Of a stretch of 64,000 nt of DNA, positions 55,451 to 64,000 are shown one piece after another. A program made the translations under genes and the position numbers. Each line of letters opens with the position of its first letter. Position 1 is the first letter of the stretch. The notes beneath the pieces were generated by a model. That model made no database searches. It was given only the letters and a program-made list of their open reading frames with translations, and was not told the DNA's origin. This DNA is from Erpobdella octoculata (Eukaryota; Annelida; Clitellata; Hirudinida; Erpobdellidae): contig OZ022243.1 of the NCBI GenBank assembly GCA_963978895.1, positions 11,616,896 to 11,680,895 on the forward strand. Reading direction: 5' to 3'.

Positions 55451-56330
55451 GAGATATTGTCGAACTGCGCGCTTTTGCGAAAGACTTGTTTTTTATAAGG
55501 TCGCGTTATAAATTTTACTTTGTATTGTATAGTGAGGGTGTCTTCATTGTAATTAAAGTTGTCCGCAACCCACTGAACGAATCCACCTCCTTCACTTATT
55601 TCAACTAGACCAGGAGTTAACATTAGGAATCTGTATTTGGACAATGACCTGGCATTTAAGGAATTGTGTAACGGGCTGCAGGACGAGGAAACACATAATA
55701 GCTTTAAAATGACACCTTGCTTGCTATCAACATTTGGCTAGTTTTTGAGATATACGCTTTATGCTTAGAAGCACTTTATTCACTCAGTGATGGGGTTGAG
55801 AGCATTCGTGTGGAAAAACACCGAGTTTGTGAGCGCCTGCTATATGTTTTGGTTTAGGTTTTCATTTTGAATTTTTGGTATGTTATAGAAACACATAATA
55901 GCTTTAAAATGACATCTTGCCTACTAACAACATTTGACTAGTTTTTGAGATATCTGCTTTATGCGAATTACATTTTTGGGACATAGAAAAATATTTGTTG
56001 AGTTTGTATAGTTCCGTAACACATTTTGGTTGAGTTTTCAGTTTTGAATTTGTAATATGTTTTAGTAGCCCATATTTACTATTTAATGGCATTTTGATTT
56101 TATTTAAAAATTAGTTTCTACCGGAGATATTAAGCCCAAGCCGAACGCTACATTACCGGTCATTTTGTTTACATTTGGAGAAGTTTAAAATAGGTTTTCT
56201 GAGAAACATTTCGGGGTTTTCATAATGAAAATTAATGAAACGTAGTTATTTTGAGTTGCTTAATAAATACCAATACTTTTTTTATTTTTTTTTTGAAATT
56301 TTTTTGAGCGCATGCTAGCTTGACACATGC
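55451..56330. other. Non-coding, with a duplicated 100-bp block
   Basis: GAAACACATAATAGCTTTAA, AATGACACCTTGC and TAGTTTTTGAGATATACGCT occur at about 55689 and again at 55885. No coding frame recognised. Confidence 0.5.
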
Positions 56331-56333
56331 ATT

Positions 56334-57110
56334 TTACTGCACATTTCCTATGTTACGAGCGCCTGCTAGCTTGACTCCAGTGGTTAACTCCTCTGGTACC
56401 AGCACACTTGGTGAGGTGAATGTTGAAACACACGTTTTGTGGTAAACTGCCTGGGCAAATTCGATTCTAGCTCTCACTTCAATTGAGAGGTTATCTCCAC
56501 GTTGCTGGCATGCACATAAAATAGTATTTTGTACCATACTCTTCTTCTTACTGTCGATCAACTCTACCTTACAAACTTGTGAATAAAATGCTGGATTCCG
56601 ATTGTATTTATCTATGTCTGCCCTTTTTGCACAGATGATGCAGTGTGTTGGGTAGTCAAACGGATCTGAGATCTGTATACGAGTGACACGTTTGGAAGGC
56701 GGAAGCAACTTGGCAGCATTCGACGACTTTCTGGATGTTTAATTTGTTGCTATAATCGCGTCGACACTTTTCGTGAATTAAAACTAACGAGTTGGATGAT
56801 GTCAGTCTTAGGATCAATGTCATCTTCACATTGTACTGATGACTCTATGATCGTCATCTGACCTTTCTCCAAAACATTCGACAACTTTCCACCTTTCTTG
56901 CAAATTATGCACAAACTCATGCTAGACATTTCTGGAAAAAATAGAAAAAACTATAGTGCTAACATTTAATTCTAATTCCAACATTATATTTATGTCATTA
57001 AATTCCAACAACTAATCTACTTATTTAGCTTACAATTTTAATAAAAAAAGAGCCTGTCGCAACTTTATTACGTGAGTTTGTAGGGATGCTAGAGTCAGAA
57101 TCTACAAACA
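56334..57110 (-). pseudogene. PIN/CXC family, copy 2 (5' part only)
   Basis: Near-identical over long stretches to 20950-20140: same CIICAKRADIDKYNRNP module, same 5' non-coding block. It has small deletions that break the frame (4 bases at about 56720, about 8 bases at about 56815). Unlike copy 1 it continues after LSIEV with RIEFAQAVYHKTCVSTF, a segment deleted in copy 1. It lacks everything downstream: the helical, PIN-like and CXC parts. The 5' block is interrupted by the LINE at 57112-61620. Confidence 0.75.
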
Positions 57111-57262
57111 TAATATTTATTTATTTATTTGTTTAACCAAAAAGAGAGTCACAAATGACCACTAGCACAAATTGGTGAACGAAAACATTAAAGTGATCAG
57201 TATTAGTTAGGAATGGCAAAATGATTTAACCACCATGCATAGATGAAATCTATATAATTCAA

Positions 57263-58519
57263 TTAAATTATCAGAAACTTCTTCAAATCAGCATCAGAAA
57301 CGCAGGACTTAAAATGACTATGAGTTGTGGAGTTAACAATATGTGGAGCTATGAAGTTCCAAGGTTTCACGACCCGGCTGGTGAAGAAATGGAGCCTGTG
57401 AGTGGTGGAGCATTTTTCTTGGCGTAGACGAAGGGTTTGACCACGAGTGTGAGACAGCAGGAAATTAGGGAATTCAGGGGTGATGCAGTGAGTGAAACTA
57501 TATAGTATTTTGTGACAAAGGCATAAATCGTGGATAAATCGTCGATGTTCCAGTGTCTTTAAACCAAGTTTTTGAAGTCTTATCATATAAGGTAGAGTTC
57601 GTAATCCTGGTATGGCCCTTGTGAAAAATCTTTGAACTCGCTCAATCTTTGTTATAAACTGCTTGTTATGTGGGCTCCAGACCGGAGAACAATATTCAAG
57701 AATCGGACGAACATATGTGCAATACGCTTTGGTCAATATTTGCTTGTCCCTTAAACGAAAGCATTTGAGGATTAGGCGTGTTCTAACAAAGGCATTGTGA
57801 ATGATTTGGTTGATATGGGTTTTGAATTTGAGTTCACTGTCGACGATGACACCTAGGTCGCGTACATTGTCTGTGGAGGATATGGGTCGTGAGCAGATTG
57901 AGTATTTGTTGGGCATAATGCTGCTCCTCATTGTTTTGATGGAAGATTGGAGGCATTTGGCTGGGGCCAACTGTAATTGCCATTTTTTGCTCCATAACAC
58001 TAACTCGTCAATAGCAGTTTGAAGGGAAGAGCTGTGAGAGGATAATGATGATGAATAAAGCTTGATATCGTCTGCAAATAGTTTGTATTTTACAGAGTTG
58101 TCTGTAAATGCGTCTACAACATCGTTTATGTAAACAAGGAAAAGCGTAGGCACAAGGACATTCCCTTGGGGTACATCACTTGTCACATCTCTACTGTGGG
58201 ATAATTGGCTATTCACCTTGACAGCCTGAACCCGGTTCGCCAAAAACTTCATTATCCACAAGAACAGGTTGCCTGAAATTCCGTAAGCTTGAAGTTTTGT
58301 CAGTAATTTAAGGTGGGGCACTGAATCAAAAGCTTTTTTGAAGTCGAAGTATATAATATCAGTACCCTGATGGTCTTGCTTTGAGATTGACCAGTCATTG
58401 GTACACTCAATCAGATTTGAACATGTAGACCTTGAATTCAGAAAACCGTGTTGACTGGGAGACATGAGGTTGTTTGTCTGAAGGTAATTGAGGATGTCTT
58501 TATTGATTACCTGCTCCAT
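57263..58519 (-). CDS. LINE reverse transcriptase, C-terminal frame
   Basis: A 418-residue frame: QHGFLNSRSTCSNLIECTND, YFDFKKAFDSVPHLKLL (motif A), DVPQGNVLVPTLFLVYINDV (motif B), KLFADDIKLYSS (motif C, both Asp present), RDLGVIVDSELKFKTHI and RVQRFFTRAIPGLRTLPY. The frame continues upstream past the ATG (ISLTSSCFRAMEQVI) to a stop at about 58585, where a Lys codon probably mutated to TAA. Confidence 0.88.
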   Translation of the reverse strand: MEQVINKDILNYLQTNNLMSPSQHGFLNSRSTCSNLIECTNDWSISKQDHQGTDIIYFDFKKAFDSVPHLKLLTKLQAYGISGNLFLWIMKFLANRVQAVKVNSQLSHSRDVTSDVPQGNVLVPTLFLVYINDVVDAFTDNSVKYKLFADDIKLYSSSLSSHSSSLQTAIDELVLWSKKWQLQLAPAKCLQSSIKTMRSSIMPNKYSICSRPISSTDNVRDLGVIVDSELKFKTHINQIIHNAFVRTRLILKCFRLRDKQILTKAYCTYVRPILEYCSPVWSPHNKQFITKIERVQRFFTRAIPGLRTLPYMIRLQKLGLKTLEHRRFIHDLCLCHKILYSFTHCITPEFPNFLLSHTRGQTLRLRQEKCSTTHRLHFFTSRVVKPWNFIAPHIVNSTTHSHFKSCVSDADLKKFLII

Positions 58520-58647
58520 TGCACGAAAACAAGAAGATGTTAGCGATATTGGTCTGTAATTCCCTGGATCGGATGTAGAACCTTTTTAGTGAAATGGAGC
58601 AATATAAGCTGATCTCCAATGAAGGGGTATTTCATGCGTATTGAAAG

Positions 58648-59377
58648 TAGAGAGAGACACGGTAATACCGACCGCGGTAAATACCTCGGTTACGGGAACA
58701 AATTTCAATAATTTCACCATTACCGCGCGGTAACGGGGAAAATGGGGGGAAATTTTGCGGTAATGGGGAAAATGTTGGCGGTAATTCCGCGGGAACGGTA
58801 ATGAAGTTTTAAACTAATTTTTAAAAATTCAAAAAAATTTTTTTTACTTTGTTTTATCGTCTTTGTACTTTGTTTTATCGTCTTTGTACTTTGTTTAGCT
58901 AATTCTACCGGACTATCTTTCTTTTTGTATTTCATTTCGGTTGAATGTCCTGGTCTTGAATCGGTTTAATTTCAATAGTACATTTTCGCTTGTAGTTTTA
59001 AATAACACGGAAATGGGAAAATGCGACATCTAAAAATTATTTTCAATTAAAAGTGAACGCTTGCGATTCGACAAATGTCAAAACACTCATGGATTGAAGA
59101 ACTAAAACTAATATTTTTTACTTTCTTATTTCATTTAAAACATAACTATCTTTTTGCAATTTTTTTTAATAATTTACTTCAAAATAGAAATTTAAAATGC
59201 GGGAACAATGAGGGTTTGGGAATGATAGCTGCGGAGATGGGTAAGGGATGGGGACAGATATTGAGGAGATGGGGTGGGGATGGGGACATGGGGCGAGAGG
59301 ACAGTCAGGGGACGGGAAGAGAGTTTTCTTTGCGGGGTGGGGATGAGGAAGAAATGTTGTCCCAGTGTCACTCTCTA
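58648..59377. mobile_element. Non-autonomous hAT element inside LINE
   Basis: Ends TAGAGAGAGACACGG and CAGTGTCACTCTCTA; 8-bp duplication ATTGAAAG (58640-58647 and 59378-59385). It contains GCGGTAATGGGGAAAATG-type repeats. Removing it brings the two LINE ORF2 frames next to each other. Confidence 0.9.
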
Positions 59378-59385
59378 ATTGAAAG

Positions 59386-60370
59386 AGAAGTTGTGAATAT
59401 GGCAGAGTGGTACAGAAAGTCCAGCAGCACAATTTTTGAGTAGGCTATTTGAAAAACCATCAGGTCCAGATGATGAAGAAGGTTTGAGATTTCTTAGTGT
59501 CTGATAAATACGATCAGGAGTAAAAATGATTTTTTCAAGTTTGTTGTTGGTTCGAGCAGGCAAAATACAATTTGAGCCATCATCGACCGTAAATACACTG
59601 CAAAAATAATTGTTGAAAATGTTAGCAATCTCAGTTGGATCAGAGGTGAATGTTCCATCCTGACTTTTAATCTCCTGTATTGGATTATGTGTCGATAACT
59701 TTCTGTTGACAAATCGATAGAAACGACCAGTATCCCCAGCTGAGACAAGTAAACTTTCCTGTGATTTATGGTAGTCTTTTATACTTCTCCTGAGGTCTCT
59801 TGAAAATTGCCTGTAGATATATTTGCTTTCGATCCTCCCATTTGAACGCCATTCATGGAAGGCCTGCAGCTTAAGTTTCTGAGCCTGAACGATGAATGTA
59901 GGGTATGATGACTTTTTTACTTTTGTGGTTTTGATAGGTCGGTCTTGTCCTGGAGCAACACTCTGGATAGCATTGGTAACAATGTTGAGAAAATGTTTCC
60001 AGCAGTCATCAACCGAGAAGCAGTATTTAAACACGTCATCCCATCTGATTTCACAAAAATAGCTATTTAGGTTTCTAAAGGAGGATTTGGTTAGGTGTTG
60101 ATAATTTTGGCCGTGGAGCATATTTTGATGTCTGGGAAGGTTGGGTTTGAACACTAGAGTGTTGTGGTCGCTTTGAGCGATTGGGGGCATCATTTGAATC
60201 TGTGATATAAAGCAAGCATCGTTCGAGAGAAGCAGATCAATTATATTTGATTGACGAGTTTGAGATTCAACATATTGATGTAGTCCAATTTCATCTATAA
60301 AACTAGTAAATAAATAATAAACCTTGATGAGAATAGTTTTTCCAGTTCGTTTCAAGAAGATTGAAGTCAC
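59386..60370 (-). pseudogene. LINE ORF2: endonuclease C-terminus and RT N-terminus
   Basis: Encodes the endonuclease end (NIIDLLLSNDACFISQ, PPIAQSDHNTLVF with the SDH catalytic motif). The linker (SAGDTGRFYRFVNRKLSTHN) and the RT start (RNLKPSSSSGPDGFSNSLL) follow. The frame meets the hAT insertion. It is one frame off the upstream piece. Confidence 0.85.
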
Positions 60371-60705
60371 CCATAATGCATACTAACTTTGTATCATTGC
60401 ATAAGTGGGTGAGACATTGGATGCTCTTGAGAGGGTAATCCCCGGATTCAGAATTAAATCCTCCTGGTCTGTAGTAAATTATAACTCTGCATATTGAGCT
60501 ATCAGTGTAAATGTCGACACAAACAATTTCTATATGGTTATATTCAGGTGGAATTGAGACCTGTCTAACTTTAACTTTTTTCTTAGCAATAAGAGCCACA
60601 CCACCACCACGAGATCCCCTGTCATAACAACAAGCTTGGTATTCTTTAGGAAGAAATAGGCCTCCCGGTTCGTTATTCAACCAAGTTTCGGTTAAAGCAA
60701 AAAAT
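60303..60705 (-). pseudogene. LINE endonuclease N-terminal piece
   Basis: FALTETWLNNEPGGLFLP, RGSRGGGVALIAKKKVKV and IMGDFNLLETNW: APE-type endonuclease motifs (ETWL, GGG, GDFN). The first strand with its catalytic Asn is missing, so ORF2 has lost its start. It ends in a frameshift at about 60330. Confidence 0.8.
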
Positions 60706-60785
60706 CTTTAAATTATAAGTTTCTAAAAACAAAACAAATTTTTTTTGTTTATTTACAATACTTCGTAATTGCCCAGATCCTCGGT

Positions 60786-61553
60786 TCATACCCGAAAGGG
60801 CTGAATGTTGGATTGGACCAGAACTGAAGAAGGCTTCCCTGTTTCCTGGGCCGTCTTAGATTTCTTTTCACATCTTCTCAGATAAGCAGCTTCGGCCTCT
60901 CTAGGAGTTAGATCATGATTTATAAACACTTTCCTGATAGAAGGATCGGTCGACAGTCGGAGGACCCGAGACGAGGAACTTAGATCAGACACTGCTTCAG
61001 AATTTGTTAGAGTGACACAGATTCTGGTATTTGCAGGTTCTTTTCCAAGTCGGTGAACGTTGACGACAGCAAGTTTGATGGTGAGGTTTTGCTCAATGAA
61101 ATCTTGAATGAGCCTATCATCGTTAATTGAAGAATGAGGTGGCAAACCGGAGATTATGACGCTTTTGGAACGTTTGGTTTTATCAAGTTTTTCTTTCTCA
61201 ATATCCCACATGACATTTTTGATAAATGATAAATCCATGCTTGGAGGGCGGGCTGGAATAGCCCGCTCGAGCACCTCAAGTCTGGTAATGATGACTTTCG
61301 TCATATCGTTGAAGGTTTCAGAAATGGTTTTGGTGATTTGAGAGACCAATATCTGCACCATATTTAACAATGTCTCCATCATTTTACTCATGTGATCGTT
61401 TAGTTGCTTCATTAGTATATTTGAGTTTTCGTTTGCTTGTTTCATGACCAAACTTAAAATGAGTTCGAGAGAGTCCGCTGTCAGTGACTTCGCCATGTTT
61501 AGTAAACAATTATAAACGGGATGTCTAAAACTAGAAAACAGATTAAACCTCAA
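60786..61553 (-). CDS. LINE ORF1 protein
   Basis: 255 residues. The N-terminal half is a probable coiled coil (about 25-95, LMKQLNDHMSKMMETLLNMV). Then comes an RRM-like core (SKSVIISGLPPHSSINDDR, VNVHRLGKEPANTRICVTLT) and a basic tail (DLTPREAEAAYLRRCEKKSK). ORF1 proteins of this kind bind the LINE RNA as trimers. No internal stop. The start may be the Met at residue 20, as it precedes the conserved part. Confidence 0.75.
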   Translation of the reverse strand: MRFNLFSSFRHPVYNCLLNMAKSLTADSLELILSLVMKQANENSNILMKQLNDHMSKMMETLLNMVQILVSQITKTISETFNDMTKVIITRLEVLERAIPARPPSMDLSFIKNVMWDIEKEKLDKTKRSKSVIISGLPPHSSINDDRLIQDFIEQNLTIKLAVVNVHRLGKEPANTRICVTLTNSEAVSDLSSSSRVLRLSTDPSIRKVFINHDLTPREAEAAYLRRCEKKSKTAQETGKPSSVLVQSNIQPFRV

Positions 61554-61620
61554 TTTATCGAAGCAAAGTATTTAGAACAAGATTAATTGCAGTTTTATCG
61601 TCAGAGAAAGAAAGATCTTA

Positions 61621-61816
61621 AATTAAAGTTAACTTTATAGTTTTTATAGAAATATTAAACACTAACCGTTGACACCAAGAGTCAGAGTCAGTAATATCGT
61701 TAAAGAAGGAAATGGTGCAGAGATAAAGAAAAACTTCACAGAGATATAAAAAGCGTTTCATTGACTAATAACTAACAAATAAGAAATGTAATAATAAATT
61801 AATTACATGTTCCTAC
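61621..61816 (-). repeat. Outer part of PIN/CXC copy 2 5' block
   Basis: TTAAAGTTAACTTTATAG, AATATTAAACACTAACCGTT and GTTAAAGAAGGAAATGGTGC match 20790-20960. The match ends at CATGTTCCTAC, as in copy 1. Confidence 0.7.
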
Positions 61817-62055
61817 GAATGTAGGACATTTCCCCCCTGTGGTAATGTAGTAGTATGAATTTGTGGTTTTGCAAGAGTGTTTTCTTGCATGCCATAAATA
61901 TGTGTGTGCGTGAACTGTGTACATTCCCCTCCGGAGTCCGGACATTCCCCCGCCATGAGTATATGATAATTCTCACCCCACGATGTAGGACAAGGCAGAG
62001 TTAAATTTCACAAGTTTTACTTAGAAACACAAACACCTTTTTAAATTATTAAACA
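61817..62055. other. Non-coding with CATTCCCC motifs
   Basis: GGACATTTCCCCCC, ACATTCCCCTCCGGAGTCCG and GACATTCCCCCGCC, probably an old element; not identified. Confidence 0.35.
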
Positions 62056-62570
62056 TTTATTGGTGCAGAGGCTCACGTAAGACCGAAGCCCACTTAAGTG
62101 CGTGGAGCCCAGATCAGTGCCGGGGCCCCTTGAGTGCGTAGGGCTCACTTCAGTGCTGTGCCCTTTTAAGTGCGTGGGAGTCGTGGGACCCACTTTAGTG
62201 CCAAGTGCCTCCTTAAGTACGTGGGGCCAACATTAGTGCCGGGGGCCTACTAAAAAGTCCGGGCCTATTAAAAATCAGGAGGGGCCCACTAACTTATGTG
62301 CCGGGGCTCACTTAAGCGCGGGAGACCACTTAAGGGTGGGGCCCACTTATGTGCGTTGGGCCCACTTTAGTGATGGGGCCCACTTTACTGCGTGGGGCCT
62401 ACCTTTAGTACCGGGGCCCCTTAAGTATGTGGGGCCCACTTTAGTGCCAGGGGCCCACTGAAAATTCCGGGAAGGGCCACTTAAAAATCCGGAGGGCACC
62501 CTGACTTAAGTGCGTGGGGCCCACTTTAGTGCCGGGGCCCACTGAAAACTCAGGGGGGCGACCCCTGCCC
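62056..62570. repeat. GC-rich degenerate minisatellite
   Basis: About 14 copies of a variable 28-40 bp unit built on CTTAAGTGCGTGGGGCCCAC and TTTAGTGCCGGGGCC. It is sharply GC-rich in an AT-rich window. Confidence 0.85.
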
Positions 62571-63312
62571 CCCCACTAATTGACGTCCATGGCCATGGAA
62601 GCATCTGCATCATCAGCGATCATGATATAAATCTTTTCTAAGAACTGCATCTTTGAATGATTGAGTGGTTTTTTATAGGTAATTTTAACTTATAATTATG
62701 TAATTTACTGCTTATTTTTTGTAAAAGTGCTATGTAAATTCATTTTGATTAAAAAATTTGAATTTATGAACAGGTAGTACACACTTTTTTGATTGAATTT
62801 GTTTACTTTTAAATTTGTTACGTTGTAATAATAAACTCGCGTGTGTAGGATCTACGAAATTCTACGATTTAACAGGTTATTCTACTATTAGTATGGTGCC
62901 GTACTGAATTGCCTACCCTGATTTTAGCCAATTTCGCCGGAATGCAAACCACCGATTTTAGCGAATTTCGCCTGAATTGCCGACTTGTCACCTCTACCTC
63001 TAGTCTACCTGTTTATTTTCAATTTTCAATGAAGCTAAAACTAAAAACTGCAGAATCTGCCTTAAAAGTTTTATTGGTGGGCATAATTATGTCAATAATA
63101 TCCCCGTATGCTAATGACATAAACAATTAATGAATAATAATTATTAATCAAAATTCTAGATAAAATCTTTATAAAAATGTTTACAATATAATAATGACGT
63201 GTGTGAAGTTAGCAATATCGCTGGCCGTGCAAATAAAAAAAATTGTGTTCATCAGGACTGTGCTATACAATGTTGGATGGGGTTTCAAAAATGGAATCTA
63301 ATGGTATAATTC
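62571..63312. other. Non-coding
   Basis: No gene. AATTTCGCCGGAATGC and GAATTTCGCCTGAATTGC form a short repeat at 62930-62980. Confidence 0.4.
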
Positions 63313-64000
63313 AGAGTTGTCCAACCTTCATGCTATTGTGGGCCGCATAAAAAATGTTTTAACCCGTTTTAGACCATCGTACGTTTTACGAACACACTTA
63401 TATTTGGCGTTGCATAAAATTCAGCTGTAATTTTTTTCCTGTTAAAAGTTTTGTTTTATGTTAAGAAAGCTTCAATACACTGTACAAAATTTTTTTAATA
63501 ATTTTTTTATTTGTATTATGTAGTTTGATCTGGGTTAGAATATGAGCATTATCAAGGTTTTCGACCAATATTACTTTAAAAATTTATTATGCTAATTTCA
63601 TGAGAGTTATCATAACAAAAGTTTGAAATATCGAAAGAGGATGTACTCAAAAGTAAACAGCAACGTTAATTAAATTTTATTGTGTTTACACTAACCCACA
63701 ATCTGAACATGTATGAGTCATGCTCGTTCTACGATCGTTGGGCGTATAGAGTACTTTATGCGAACGAGTCGAAACTAGTTTATTCAGCTTATAGTTGTGC
63801 AGTGGTTGACTTGGTGATAGTGTTTTTTGCTAATTTCATTCTTGGAATGAAATGTTTGTAAAGTTTAAAAATGAAAGGCGTCAAACAGAACGTTTTTTCA
63901 CGTTGAAAGAAGCTATGTAACTAATTCTTGATGATGATGATAGCATTGAGGTTGACATACTTGTCATTCTTCCGCCCGGCGCATCATAACACGTGACTGA
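63313..64000 (+). mobile_element. hAT (Charlie-like) 5' terminus, runs off the window
   Basis: CAGAGTTGTCCAACCTTCATG, then TGTGGGCCGCATAAAAAATG is a hAT-type terminus of the kind known from Charlie-like elements. No transposase frame is evident before the window ends. Confidence 0.45.

Larger units (their letters stand above)
57112..61620 (-). mobile_element. Near full-length LINE (CR1/L2-like), interrupted
   Basis: A minus-strand non-LTR retrotransposon inserted in copy 2 of the PIN/CXC family. Order: ORF1 (61553-60786), endonuclease (about 60705-59800), RT (59790-57263), 3' UTR ending in (ATTT)n at 57118. It is split by a hAT element at 58648-59377. The intact target is visible in copy 1 around 20780-20795. 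Confidence 0.9.

Overview
The window is AT-rich, intron-rich DNA from a metazoan nuclear genome, most likely a non-vertebrate. Two conserved animal genes with GT-AG introns are embedded in a dense mix of LINEs, an LTR element, Penelope-like elements, hAT and pogo DNA transposons, SINEs and Helitron-like repeats. A TET gene implies a genome that handles 5-methylcytosine. I could not place the species or phylum from the sequence alone.

Layout. 1-768 is the end of a TET intron, with Helitron-like and SINE debris. 769-2721 (+) is the last coding exon of a TET 5-methylcytosine dioxygenase. 4626-9592 is a complete Ty3/gypsy retrotransposon on the minus strand, with two identical 245-bp LTRs and a 5-bp target duplication; its coding frame is split by a 213-bp tRNA-derived SINE that has its own 11-bp duplication. 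9714-12.8k holds a two-exon pogo/Tigger-type transposase (-). 13.1-15.3k is a Helitron-like palindrome with microsatellites, and 15387-16511 is a non-autonomous hAT element. 18048-20962 (-) is a decayed copy of a multi-domain family with zinc-binding modules, a PIN/FEN1-like region and a Cys-rich CXC-type C-terminus. A second partial copy lies at 56.3-61.8k.

22628-48876 (+) is a complete serine palmitoyltransferase subunit 2 gene (SPTLC2/LCB2). I reconstructed 13 coding exons that join in phase to a 553-residue protein, with catalytic Lys at residue 361. Its introns carry a long-TIR DNA transposon, two Penelope-like elements, several hAT elements, foldback elements, a 157-bp satellite array and a LINE fragment. 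Intron 7 is mostly five perfect 26-bp repeats, and intron 11 appears to be a GC-AG intron. Downstream come about 178-bp tandem repeats, nested hAT elements, a second Helitron-like cluster, a decayed hAT transposase and an L2/CR1-type LINE fragment. At 57112-61620 a full-size but broken LINE, itself split by a 730-bp hAT element, sits inside the second copy of the PIN/CXC family. The window ends in GC-rich minisatellite and hAT debris.

Only TET and SPTLC2 look like host genes. The pogo transposase is the only transposon protein with a fully open frame over its whole length.
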